From contig RKQB01000009.1 of NCBI GenBank assembly GCA_003797895.1, forward strand, positions 1-64,000: DNA of 64,000 nucleotides, read 5' to 3'. Shown here in pieces: positions 8,161 through 16,983 of this stretch. This DNA comes from Cyclobacteriaceae bacterium YHN15 (lineage in GTDB: Bacteria > Bacteroidota > Bacteroidia > Cytophagales > Cyclobacteriaceae). The notes under the pieces are model-generated. The model had not been told where the DNA came from, searched no databases, and was given only the letters and a program-made list of their open reading frames with translations. Each line of letters opens with the position of its first letter. Position 1 is the stretch's first letter. The position numbers were made by a program, and so were the translations under genes.

Positions 8161-9234
8161 ATGTATTCGTTTATCCCATCCCACCCTACCTACTTAAGGT
8201 ATCTTATCCTGTTGTCATTACTTTTGCTTGCCCACCTTTCTTTCGCCCAGAACTGTCCACAAAACAACCTGAATGTTGCGGAAGTTTATTTTTTTGACAC
8301 GGATGGGACTCCTTTCACAGAGGATATGGAATTCACTCCGGGCACAGTGGTCGAGGGACAGATTTTTGTACAGTTCGGCGGAAGTGCCAACAATGCTTAT
8401 TCTCTCTTTTTCGCCTATGACCTGATTGTAAATGATGTGGTGATTGAAAGAACAGAACTCTGTCTTTTTCAGGGCACCAATGTGATCAAGGACAAACCCC
8501 AATACATTACTGATTTTTCTTTGACTTGGGGAGATAAGGTGGAGTTTGGGAATATTTTTATGCGCTGGTACACCAATCCCAGTCCGGATTGCCCAAGTGT
8601 GGAAGGCAGTGCTGCCCAGTGTTACGCCAATCCGGGCACTTTCAGGGTGAATACCCCCATTATTCCCCTGCCTGTCATCTGGCAGGACTTTTCTGTCAAA
8701 AAATCTGATGACGGACAATCCCATTCGATCCGCTGGTCCACGGCAAAGGAGTGGGACACCAGCCATTTTGAAATCGAAAGAGCTGTTGGAGGAGTGGATG
8801 AATTTGAAGTGATCGGGGAAGTAACCAGTGTAGGATGGAGCGACAAACTCAGCAGTTATTCCTACCTAGATCCAAAAATTCCAGGTTGGGGGGGACGTGT
8901 TTATTATAGAATCAAACAGGTAGATCTGGATGGAAGCTATGACTTCAGCCCTCTTCTTATGATACAATCCGCGGAAAATTCAACCTCCTTATGGAATGCC
9001 TATCCCAATCCGATTTCCGATAATGAATTGAAAATAAGCTATGCAGGCAAAAAAAGGGAAGAATTGATTCAGGTCAGGATATATTCCATGAGTTCCATTT
9101 TCTCTGCTTCCTACACCGACCCGGGGACCCAACTGGACCTGAGCCATGCCATCAAAAACCTCCCTAAGGGGGTGATGATTGTGGAAATCACGACGAAGGA
9201 TTATGTGGAAAGTATTAAGGTGGTGAAAAAATGA
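8161..9234 (+). CDS. T9SS-type secreted protein, array member C
   Basis: 357 residues and the only array member on the plus strand. Signal peptide at about 1-29 (LSLLLLAHLSFAQ). A short beta-rich N-terminal part of about 140 residues, with the word AEVYFFDTDG near its start, has no recognised family. The last 189 residues are the common module: PLPVIW, RWSTAKEWDTSHFEIERA, YRIKQVDLDG, AYPNP and an end in KVVKK. Its tail is the most divergent of the seven, which suggests an older copy. It is divergent from B and convergent with D. The stop codon lies within the first unit of a heptamer array. Cargo role is inferred from the tail. Confidence 0.85.
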   Translation: MYSFIPSHPTYLRYLILLSLLLLAHLSFAQNCPQNNLNVAEVYFFDTDGTPFTEDMEFTPGTVVEGQIFVQFGGSANNAYSLFFAYDLIVNDVVIERTELCLFQGTNVIKDKPQYITDFSLTWGDKVEFGNIFMRWYTNPSPDCPSVEGSAAQCYANPGTFRVNTPIIPLPVIWQDFSVKKSDDGQSHSIRWSTAKEWDTSHFEIERAVGGVDEFEVIGEVTSVGWSDKLSSYSYLDPKIPGWGGRVYYRIKQVDLDGSYDFSPLLMIQSAENSTSLWNAYPNPISDNELKISYAGKKREELIQVRIYSMSSIFSASYTDPGTQLDLSHAIKNLPKGVMIVEITTKDYVESIKVVKK

Positions 9235-9316
9235 GTGGAGAGTGGAGAGTGAAGAGTGAAGAGTGATGAGTGGAGAGTGGAGAGTGGAGAGTGTAGAATG
9301 AAGAATGAAAAATGAA
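9233..9316. repeat. twelve-unit degenerate heptamer array
   Basis: Twelve consecutive 7-bp units: GAGTGGA x2, GAGTGAA x2, GAGTGAT, GAGTGGA x3, GAGTGTA, GAATGAA x2, AAATGAA. The first unit overlaps the TGA stop of gene C. Confidence 0.9.
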
Positions 9317-9365
9317 GGATATTTCGTATTTCGGATTTGAGATTTCGGAAGGCGGATTTGGTAAC

Positions 9366-9407
9366 TTTTGAATTTTGGAGTTTGAAGTTTGGATTTTAGA
9401 TTTTGAA
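9366..9407. repeat. six-unit heptamer array of a second sequence type
   Basis: Units TTTTGAA, TTTTGGA, GTTTGAA, GTTTGGA, TTTTAGA, TTTTGAA, ending one base from the stop codon of gene D. Together with 9233-9316 it fills most of the gap between convergent genes C and D. Confidence 0.85.
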
Positions 9408-9408
9408 A

Positions 9409-10920
9409 TCATTGTTTCAGAATTTTCAAATACTCGATTTTCTTGCCCCAGGAAACTTCCAGGATATAGATCCCATTGGGAACGGTCCGTATTCTCTGTT
9501 GCAATTGATTGGAAATTTCCCTTATATCAGAACCGGAGATCAGGATCCCTTCAGCGCTTGGTGCAATCAATCTCACCTGAACCATTCCTTCCACAATTTC
9601 TCCAAACTTGATCAATTCCAGTTTCAACTGTTCTCCTGAAGTTGGGTTGGGATAGGTTCTCCAAACCCCTTTGGTAACCTGAACCGAAGATGCCCTGACC
9701 GAAATAACCTTACTGTAACTTATTTCTCCCTCGAAACCAATTTGCTTGAGTCTATAGAGAATATTCCCTCCCGACAATGGGAGTTCACTATCCTTAAAAT
9801 TGTATTCTGTGAGGGTATCTTTCCATCCCATTCCCTGCACTTCACCGACTTTCACAAATTCCTTGGTACCCTCCATGGATCTTTCGATTTCAAAATGACT
9901 GTTACCCTTTTCTATGGCAGTGGCCCATTTCAATGTAGCATCCCTGTTTTCCTGATTCCACGTACTTTCAAAATACTTCAAAGATACAGGCATGATGGTA
10001 ATATTACACAAAATAGGATCATCCAAGATTTCATAGATGGCATCATCGTCTATTTGATCGATTTCCTCTGGTTCCGGCCTCATTCCACAAACATACACTT
10101 CTCCTTGAGTGATAATGTTGATATCGGCACCACCGTTCACAATAAAATCAGTATAAATAGTAAGAGAAGCCGTTTCTGTAACATTTAAATTTCCTCCTTG
10201 TACAACTACGGATCCCTCTACTACAACTTCACTTTGACCGGTAATATTCAGTGTTGCATTTCCAGCAATATTAATGCCGCCTTCCGGATCAGAAACATAC
10301 ACCTGAGCACCTCCGGAAGTGGTAATATTGTTGGTAGCCCCTGCCACATCAATACTTCCCGTTTCAAAATTCCCGGCCACCAAAATATCCGAGCGGTTGC
10401 CCCTCATTTTTGTTTCCCCTAATACTGTAAGGCTTCCTCCAGATCTTATATCCACTGTAACCAGATTTCCATTTAAGTCCAGTTCTTCAAATATGGCTTC
10501 TGCTCCATCATGGATTACCAGGTTAAAATCATTTTTAACCTCTACTAGATTGGCGGTCAAAACTCCTGCAAAAACATTGATAGTCGTAGCTCCTTGATTG
10601 GTAGAAGTAAGATTACCATCTATGGTCAGAGAAGCATTCATATTCAAAGTAAAGCCACTGCCGGAAGCCATATCTCCTACTACAGTCCTGGGATGGTTCA
10701 AATTGACGATTACCGCACAATTATTTGAAATCCCAATGAAAGGAGGCACGGCAGGTATGGTAACGTTTCCCGAGCAAGAACCCGTGCGCGTCCAACAGGC
10801 AGCATCCGACCAGAGGCCTGAGGTACAGGGCGCAGAAGTATAGGTGATCTGACCATATCCTATGGATATTATCCCGGTCATAAAAACAATAAAAAGTATG
10901 ACGGTAAAAATCCTAATCAT
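9409..10920 (-). CDS. T9SS-type secreted beta-helix protein, array member D
   Basis: 503 residues. Signal peptide at 1-24 (ending ISIGYGQ). The N-terminal part starts YTSAPC...WSDAACWTRTGSC, like member B, and continues as about 230 residues of repeated strand motifs (GSLTVLGET, NLNVTETASLTI) expected of a parallel beta-helix. Residues 309-503 form the shared module (KWATAIEKGNSHFEIERS, YRLKQIG, WRTYPNPTSG, end KILKQ). It is convergent with C across heptamer arrays. No good promoter could be placed. TATATTTA overlaps the ATG and is too close to serve. Function beyond secretion is unknown. Confidence 0.85.
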   Translation of the reverse strand: MIRIFTVILFIVFMTGIISIGYGQITYTSAPCTSGLWSDAACWTRTGSCSGNVTIPAVPPFIGISNNCAVIVNLNHPRTVVGDMASGSGFTLNMNASLTIDGNLTSTNQGATTINVFAGVLTANLVEVKNDFNLVIHDGAEAIFEELDLNGNLVTVDIRSGGSLTVLGETKMRGNRSDILVAGNFETGSIDVAGATNNITTSGGAQVYVSDPEGGINIAGNATLNITGQSEVVVEGSVVVQGGNLNVTETASLTIYTDFIVNGGADINIITQGEVYVCGMRPEPEEIDQIDDDAIYEILDDPILCNITIMPVSLKYFESTWNQENRDATLKWATAIEKGNSHFEIERSMEGTKEFVKVGEVQGMGWKDTLTEYNFKDSELPLSGGNILYRLKQIGFEGEISYSKVISVRASSVQVTKGVWRTYPNPTSGEQLKLELIKFGEIVEGMVQVRLIAPSAEGILISGSDIREISNQLQQRIRTVPNGIYILEVSWGKKIEYLKILKQ

Positions 10921-11465
10921 AAATATAGCTTTAAAATCTTGCCCTTAAATTTTGAATTAATGAACTCATAAAATTGTACTTGATATAATTTTTTTTGTTC
11001 TTATTTTCATTTAATCAATTAAATAGTTTACTCGGGCTTACCATAAGAAAAATATTATTCTAATTGCTCCAAAGAGCCATTTTTTAATTCAATAATCAAG
11101 CTATTAATCCCTAATAACTTACGTGAAATTGAATCATTTATTAGAATTAGTCAATTTTTACCTTGAATATTTTTGTTTTTAGGGACACAAACCAGTATTT
11201 TATATACATAGTTCATTTTCAGTATTTTATAAGTGGACTGGAAAATGGATTTCTTTAGCCTAAAGAGTAGAAAAAGAGGCGTTTCGAATTCCGGATGTTT
11301 AATGAGGAATGTGGAATTAGGTAAATAAACGAACCAAAAAAGTCAACAAAGAGAACAAAAGAACGAGACATGGGATTTTGGGCTACATCTGAAATCGATC
11401 ATCGGTAATCAAGCCTTTGAATTTGAAGGTCCGGCTTCCGGAGAAGCAGGACAGCATCTAAGCCA
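10921..11465. repeat. intergenic region with decayed repeats, copy 1
   Basis: No gene is visible in these 545 bases. The part 11330-11460 contains two words found again to the right of gene E: ACGAACCaaAAAAGTCAA...GAGAACAA (11330-11363, compare 14332-14366) and GGAGAAGCAGGACA (11440-11453, compare 14061-14074). These are direct repeats in the same orientation on both sides of gene E. Confidence 0.55.
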
Positions 11466-13685
11466 TTAATTTTTCAGCACTTTGATATGCTCCACTTTAT
11501 TCCCCCAGGAAACTTCGACAATATAAACTCCTTTTGGGGATCCTTGCAAATGCCGCTGTAAGGCAGAGGAAACCGTATTTAAATCAGTCCCTTTTATAAA
11601 TTGAATCCCTGATACAGGGGAAACGAGTTTTATTTCCAATTCCTCTCCTGCGTATTTCTCATAATCTACGAGATCCAAACGGATCTGATCTCCGTTGTTG
11701 GGATTAGGAAATACCCTCCATACCCCTTGACTCAGCTGTACTGAAGGCAACCTGACAGATACCACCTTGCTGTAGTTGAAATCTCCTTCCTTATCTATTT
11801 GCTTGATACGGTAATACAAGATACCTCCTACTAGTGGAAGGTTTTTATCTAAAAAGGACAAATTGCTTTGGGAACTCAATTTATGCCAATTGCTTAAGTT
11901 ATTGAAACTTCTTTCGACATGAAAACGGGCATCAGTTTCTTCTTTTCCTGTTTGCCACTCAAGCCTAATCCATCTGTCTTCTTCTATCAAATTTGCTTCG
12001 AATTGCATAAAATCCACCGGAAGTATGCTAAAACTGATCCGAAGGATCACAATTCCTGCCGAGCCTGCTCCTCCTGAGTTCCTACCCGCTCCACCACCTG
12101 ACCCTGTGTGGAGTAGCCCTGCTCCTCCGAGCCCATTAGCTATAGTACCTTCTCCTTCACCTCCTAGGGTTATGCCTGAAAATACCCCTCCTGTCCCTCT
12201 GCCGTATTGGTTGGCTGGGTTTCTTCCTGTAGATCCACCTCCCCCACCAAATGCATTTTGTATATTGGGGACATTGGTCAATATATCCAAACCTATCCCA
12301 GACCCACCGTTTCCTGGGTTATTGTTTGCTCCGTTGGATCCTGAATTACCGGCCCCCCCTCCACCTCCTCCATTCAGTTGATTCCCATTCCCACCCCTAC
12401 TTCCATTTCCACCTCGATTGGTATTGTTCCCACTGTTAGCCCCTCTGGTTCCAGCTCCGCTACCTTGTCCATTATTTGCCCCCGCACCTCCTCCAGAACC
12501 TCCAGCTGCACCATTTCTTGCTCCTGATGAAGAAGAACCACCTCCTCCTCCACCTACGGATAATATTCCGAAAAAAGAGGAAACATTTCCATTATTTCCC
12601 CTATCATTTACAGAAGATGAGCCTGTTCCACCAGCTCCGACTATTACAGGATAAGAACCTCCAACTACTAGGGGAACCGCATCCCTTCTGCTAATTTCTC
12701 CTGCTCCACCTCCTCCGGCAGCTTCTCCTCTTCCCCCACCACCACCTCCGGCAAGCACCGCCACTGAAATGTCCAAAATCTCCTCCCCTGAAAGAACGGT
12801 TGGAACCACAAAAGTATCTGTACACCTGAATATATATACTACATCATATCCATTGGTAGTCTGAAGTACTTCCTGCTGTACGCAGTTCCTAGTGGGACAG
12901 GAACCAATGGCCGCACCACCTGCTAAAGCATTTCCAGTTGGGGCCTTATTTACGTATAAGGGAGAACCCGCAACTCCCAAATTATTTCCTGTAATCTGAC
13001 CATTATTTGAAAAAGCTCCGTTAACAGTAATGGCATTACAATGATTGGAATTCAGGTTGCTGATTTGACTATTATTGTTCATCTGCAGGGCTCCTCCTAC
13101 CACCAAACTTCCTGAAAAACCAATGGAAGTGTTGGCCCCCACAATAACGGAACCATCTATGGTCGTGTTCCCCTGAAGTGATACGTTGGCATTGCTGTTA
13201 AAATTTACAGCTCCGGTAATGTTTAAAAACCCATTACTGTTCAAGGTAGCATTACTGGAAACAACCGTGCTACCGGATATGCTCATTTCGCCATAATTAT
13301 TGATCTCCTTATTTGAATTGATATTTCCTGAAAAAGAAAATTGATTGAAATTATTAATCGTCCAATTCCCATTAAAATCGTTGCTGATTTGAAGAAATCC
13401 ATAATTATCAATCCTCGACAATCCTGAAAGTTGTTGTGCATTACCGTTCCAGGATGCCCCATCTGCAATACAGATGGAAATATTATTTCTGTTGCTGAAG
13501 ATCACAGGATTTGTTCTACTTCCGGAGATACAGACTACACTGCCGTTAACAATTGGGCCACTTGGTGCTGAATTTCCATCTATAGTAACCGTGCAACTGC
13601 TACACTGCCCATTTGCATCATAAATTATTGATGCCCCAATTAAAAAGACCCAAAAAAGGAATTTCTTAATCAACTCAATTTTCAT
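11466..13685 (-). CDS. T9SS-type secreted protein with beta-helix and glycine-rich domain, array member E
   Basis: 739 residues from the ATG at 13685. A TTG at 13700 is in frame but the ATG gives a normal signal peptide (KFLFWVFLIGASIIYDANGQ). Order: CSSC motif; about 200 residues of Asn/Ser-rich short strands (beta-helix type, for example GNTTIDGSVIVG); then a long Gly-rich stretch at roughly residues 310-550 with GGGGGG runs and GG/GN repeats, resembling the glycine-rich domain of some bacterial surface proteins; then the shared module of 186 residues (WQTGKEETDARFHVERS, YRIKQID, VFPNPNNG, end KVLKN). The Gly-rich part is rich in CCN on the plus strand, producing long antisense frames with proline runs. 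Direct repeats flank the gene. Adhesin or matrix role would be a guess. Confidence 0.85.
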   Translation of the reverse strand: MKIELIKKFLFWVFLIGASIIYDANGQCSSCTVTIDGNSAPSGPIVNGSVVCISGSRTNPVIFSNRNNISICIADGASWNGNAQQLSGLSRIDNYGFLQISNDFNGNWTINNFNQFSFSGNINSNKEINNYGEMSISGSTVVSSNATLNSNGFLNITGAVNFNSNANVSLQGNTTIDGSVIVGANTSIGFSGSLVVGGALQMNNNSQISNLNSNHCNAITVNGAFSNNGQITGNNLGVAGSPLYVNKAPTGNALAGGAAIGSCPTRNCVQQEVLQTTNGYDVVYIFRCTDTFVVPTVLSGEEILDISVAVLAGGGGGGRGEAAGGGGAGEISRRDAVPLVVGGSYPVIVGAGGTGSSSVNDRGNNGNVSSFFGILSVGGGGGGSSSSGARNGAAGGSGGGAGANNGQGSGAGTRGANSGNNTNRGGNGSRGGNGNQLNGGGGGGAGNSGSNGANNNPGNGGSGIGLDILTNVPNIQNAFGGGGGSTGRNPANQYGRGTGGVFSGITLGGEGEGTIANGLGGAGLLHTGSGGGAGRNSGGAGSAGIVILRISFSILPVDFMQFEANLIEEDRWIRLEWQTGKEETDARFHVERSFNNLSNWHKLSSQSNLSFLDKNLPLVGGILYYRIKQIDKEGDFNYSKVVSVRLPSVQLSQGVWRVFPNPNNGDQIRLDLVDYEKYAGEELEIKLVSPVSGIQFIKGTDLNTVSSALQRHLQGSPKGVYIVEVSWGNKVEHIKVLKN

Positions 13686-14439
13686 AAAATAACCATTCAA
13701 ATAATCAATATTGTCATCCTTCCAAAAACATATCGCAGGTTTTTAAAAACACCAGGGTTTATCAAGGAAATATCTCTTACAACTAATTATAGCGTCTCAA
13801 ATATATATGTAAAATATAAATATAAAAATATTTTTTCATGTTATAATACAATAATCTGTTTTATGATTATGAAAAACAATTTTAATCATTTGAATGTGCA
13901 TAGTCATTTATTAATTTGTTTATCTGGAATTTTGTTGGTCAGGACAAGATCGATTTTTACGATCAAAACCATTGCGCCAATGTCCTTACAACCGCTGCGT
14001 TCGGTGCGTGAACCTATTTTTGATTCGCTAAATGTAAAATTCATTTTATTGGCGGCCCGACTTTTGGAGAAGCAGGACAACAGAAAAAAACAAATCTTAA
14101 TTTAGAACTCTACATAAAAGCTCTAAAAGGGCGACACTGTACCAGCCCATGGTAAGTGAGGAGAACGCAGCCCTGGGTTAAATAACGATAATCCTACCCA
14201 AGCTCCTGAGCCCTAAAGGGGCGGGATTTTGGATTGACCGTTAAGGATGTCGAAAAAAGGGAAAAAAAACCAACTTTTGCAGACTTTGCAACCTATTGTG
14301 GTTCGAAAATAATCTTCTGAGATAAAAAAAATACGAACCACAAAAGTCAAAAAGGGAACAATAGATCGGGGAAAAACCAAATGTTATCTTATTCAAAACC
14401 GCTGCGACCGCTACGTGAACCTTATTTACATCGTGCAAT
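13686..14439. repeat. intergenic region with decayed repeats, copy 2, and a dispersed repeat element
   Basis: About 750 bases without a credible gene. The part 14055-14425 repeats words seen at 11330-11460. AACCGCTGCG...GTGAACCT occurs twice (around 13989-14013 and 14398-14422). The segment 14118-14226 (starting CTCTAAAAGGGCGACACTG, including CCCATGG...CCCTGGG and ending GCCCTAAAGGGGCGGG) has palindromic ends and looks like a non-autonomous dispersed repeat of the kind common in Bacteroidota. Another GC-rich element of this sort lies at 22092-22200. Confidence 0.5.
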
Positions 14440-15201
14440 TTAATTTTTTATGAGTTTGATCCATTCGGAATCTTTCCCCCAATTGATCTCCAGAATATAA
14501 ATCCCGCGGGTAGACCGCTGAAGAAAACTTGATATTTTTGAGGAAATAAAATTAAAATCCATAGAGCTGTAGTCTTCCTCTTCTCCCAGTGGATTTATAA
14601 CCCGGACCCTAATCTCCTGACCTTGGAATTTTTCCCTGTCCAGGATTTCAAGTTTAATCTCTCCATTTGTAGGATTAGGAAAGGCTCTGAGCGCTTTTTT
14701 GGAATCCGATATTTTGGGAACCCTCACAGAAACTATTCCAGAATAAAAAAAAGTGCTGGATTTATAAAACTGCTTTAATCTATAATAAACAATTCCTCCT
14801 GCCAGAGGAATTCCTTGGTCAATGAAATAATAATCAACCGGATTATCCGAAAAACCAGCAGCTTCAATCCTATCAATAGTTTCCCATTCGGAAATACTGT
14901 TAATGGAACGTTCGACTTCGAAATGGGAATTATCCCGCTCCTTAGCTGTGGTCCACTTTAATTTTATGGTTCTATTGCTTGATTCATAGCTGGCATCATA
15001 ATCCAGGTATTCCAAAGGGAAAATACGGAATACTTCCTGCTTTAAAGTATCGGCTTCAGAAATATAATATTCGTATTCCTTTTTGGAAGAAGATGATTCT
15101 TTCTCTTTAGAAAAGGTATTCCCGATAAATAAAGGAGAAAATGACAATAACAAACAGGTATAAACACGTATTGGCTTAATACCTAAAACCCTGTAAGACA
15201 T
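14440..15201 (-). CDS. T9SS-type module-only protein, array member F
   Basis: 253 residues from the ATG at 15201 (the frame extends to 15261, but this start puts a hydrophobic segment, VYTCLLLSFSPLFIGNTF, near the N-terminus). After the signal only about 25 residues, Ser/Lys/Glu-rich, precede the shared C-terminal module, which begins at about residue 60 (IFPLEYL, KWTTAKERDNSHFEVERS, YRLKQ, AFPNPTNG, end KLIKN). All other members have 140-520 residues of N-terminal domain. F is therefore an empty carrier: either a deletion product or a real minimal protein. The frame is intact, which argues against simple decay. Confidence 0.75.
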   Translation of the reverse strand: MSYRVLGIKPIRVYTCLLLSFSPLFIGNTFSKEKESSSSKKEYEYYISEADTLKQEVFRIFPLEYLDYDASYESSNRTIKLKWTTAKERDNSHFEVERSINSISEWETIDRIEAAGFSDNPVDYYFIDQGIPLAGGIVYYRLKQFYKSSTFFYSGIVSVRVPKISDSKKALRAFPNPTNGEIKLEILDREKFQGQEIRVRVINPLGEEEDYSSMDFNFISSKISSFLQRSTRGIYILEINWGKDSEWIKLIKN

Positions 15202-15416
15202 AAGTAGAAGTTGGTTGAAATGGGATCTCTTATATAGGTGATTACCAGGGCGTAATGGCAAATCTAAACTAAAAAATAATTAATCAAAACATTTTATTGT
15301 TTTTTTCGGAATTTATTTGCCTTTATCAAGTTAAATTTGGATTACAACAATATTTTATAATGTATATCCTGAAATTTTACGAAAAATAGACCAAAAAATA
15401 TTAATATCAGTTTGCG

Positions 15417-16733
15417 TTAATCTTTCAAAACTTTAACGTATTCCAATTTTTGACCCCAGAAAATCTCAAGGACATACACGCCTTTATTGACCCTTTTAAA
15501 AAAATCTTCCAGTTGATTGGATACTTCGTTGATGTTACTCCCTACAAAAGTCTTATCTCCTGCTATGGGAGTCACTAATCTTATTTGGACATTTTCGCCA
15601 TTGTATTCTTTGGCGTTCAGTAATTCTATCCTGAATTTCTCTCCGTTGGTCGGGTTGGGATACACTCGCCAAACACCCTTGGTAAGTTGAAGAGAAGGTA
15701 CCTTCACCGATACCACTTTACTGTAGGAAAAAGAGGCGTCAAAATCAACCTGTTTCAATCTATAATAAACATTCCCTCCCACCAAGGGAAGTTCCTCATC
15801 TGCAAATTCATAACCCACAGGCATATCAGACCATCCCATACCTTCCTTTTGGCCAATTTTCTCCCAGTTATTTACCCCATTGACCGACCGCTCTATTTCG
15901 AAATGGGAGTTTTCCCATTCCTTGGCAGTGGCCCAGGTCAATTTGACAAAGCGATTTTCACGATTTAATGTGGGGTTGAAATAGAGGTACTCCACAGGCA
16001 ATACCCTTAAATTTAATAGAGCACAAATGTTACTCGTCTCCTCAGTCCAATAAATATTTCCCGTTGAATTTCTTTCTCCTGAAGGGGGTAAATCATCCGT
16101 AGGATTTATGCAAATATCATCAGAATTCAAATTCCAACCTGAAATTGATAGACCGCCTCCAGTTGAGTTTATAAAAATATTGGCATTCCCAAAATCCAAT
16201 ATTGCATCAGACCCTCCAAGAACAATATTAACCTCATCAAATGTATATAGATTTCTTAGGGATCCTCCACCTTCCTCATCCACTGAATCAAAAATTATTC
16301 TGCCTCCTTCCTCTACACAAATATCAATATTTTTCATAGTAGAAATCCAAGCTAAATCCAAAGTTGCGCCACTCTTCACAATAACACAACCTTTATTTGT
16401 AGCATCAGCCCCTTCTAAAATAAAAGCCTCTCTATTGGAATTATTGTTCCTAGTACCTAATGTCAGATATACACCAGTTTCTACGATAACACCTCTAAGT
16501 GTTGTCGGACTATTTGTCTCCCAATCATATTTAGTGTCATCGGAACCGGTGACAAATCTAATTAATTGAGGATTATTATTTGGGCTTGTTAGAGCATCAT
16601 TTGAACCTAAAACATACGTATAATCTTCAATACATTCCACACATTGAGCGCTAACAAATGAATAATTGAATAACGTACAAAAAAACCCAACCAAAAACCC
16701 CAGTAGAACCCTAGAAATGCCTTTATATTGCAT
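15417..16733 (-). CDS. T9SS-type secreted beta-helix-like protein, array member G
   Basis: 438 residues with a signal peptide (about 1-29, ending SFVSAQ). The following 215 residues contain a CVECIED motif and strand repeats such as GVIVETGVYLTLGT and GCVIVKSGATLDL, consistent with a short parallel beta-helix. Residues 244-438 are the common module (VLPVEYL, TWATAKEWENSHFEIERS, YRLKQVDFD, WRVYPNPTNG, end KVLKD). It lies at the end of the array next to rho. By eye its module is closest to D. Secretion by T9SS is inferred; substrate or partner unknown. Confidence 0.85.
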   Translation of the reverse strand: MQYKGISRVLLGFLVGFFCTLFNYSFVSAQCVECIEDYTYVLGSNDALTSPNNNPQLIRFVTGSDDTKYDWETNSPTTLRGVIVETGVYLTLGTRNNNSNREAFILEGADATNKGCVIVKSGATLDLAWISTMKNIDICVEEGGRIIFDSVDEEGGGSLRNLYTFDEVNIVLGGSDAILDFGNANIFINSTGGGLSISGWNLNSDDICINPTDDLPPSGERNSTGNIYWTEETSNICALLNLRVLPVEYLYFNPTLNRENRFVKLTWATAKEWENSHFEIERSVNGVNNWEKIGQKEGMGWSDMPVGYEFADEELPLVGGNVYYRLKQVDFDASFSYSKVVSVKVPSLQLTKGVWRVYPNPTNGEKFRIELLNAKEYNGENVQIRLVTPIAGDKTFVGSNINEVSNQLEDFFKRVNKGVYVLEIFWGQKLEYVKVLKD

Positions 16734-16898
16734 ATTTCAATAAATTAAAGTGAATAAAGATTAAGTCATTCACTAGGGCTAAAACAAATTTAGGTTAAAA
16801 ACCAATCACAAAAAACACTTCATTTACTAATACATCACATTTATTGTGTTATCATAGCACTTTTTTGACATTTGTCAATATTTCTTGCATTTTCTTAA

Positions 16899-16927
16899 AC
16901 CTGTCAGGTTTTGGCAACCTGACAGGT
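16899..16927. repeat. perfect 12-bp inverted repeat
   Basis: Arms ACCTGTCAGGTT (899-910) and AACCTGACAGGT (916-927) around TTGGC. It has no T-tract on either side and sits just beyond the rho terminator, so it is probably a dispersed palindrome rather than a terminator. Confidence 0.6.
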
Positions 16928-16933
16928 CTAAAA

Positions 16934-16962
16934 CAAAAAAGCCCGACATGACTGCCGGGCTT
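16934..16962 (-). terminator. intrinsic terminator of rho
   Basis: Minus-strand stem GCCCGGCAG/ATGTCGGGC (16941-16960) followed by TTTTTTG. It lies about 20 bases past the rho stop. Confidence 0.8.
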
Positions 16963-16983
16963 TCAAATTTATGCTTATGGGTT

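Noticed and set aside
9233..9407. CRISPR array
   Set aside because: Units are 7 bp, contiguous and degenerate, without spacers; no cas genes are in the window.
12025..12654. Long plus-strand proline-rich reading frames within array gene E
   Set aside because: They are the antisense of the Gly-rich codons of gene E; GGN codons read as CCN on the other strand and suppress stops.
13863..14105. 80-codon plus-strand frame in the repeat-rich gap
   Set aside because: It lies in decayed repeats, contains words repeated at 14398-14422, and has no protein-like pattern.
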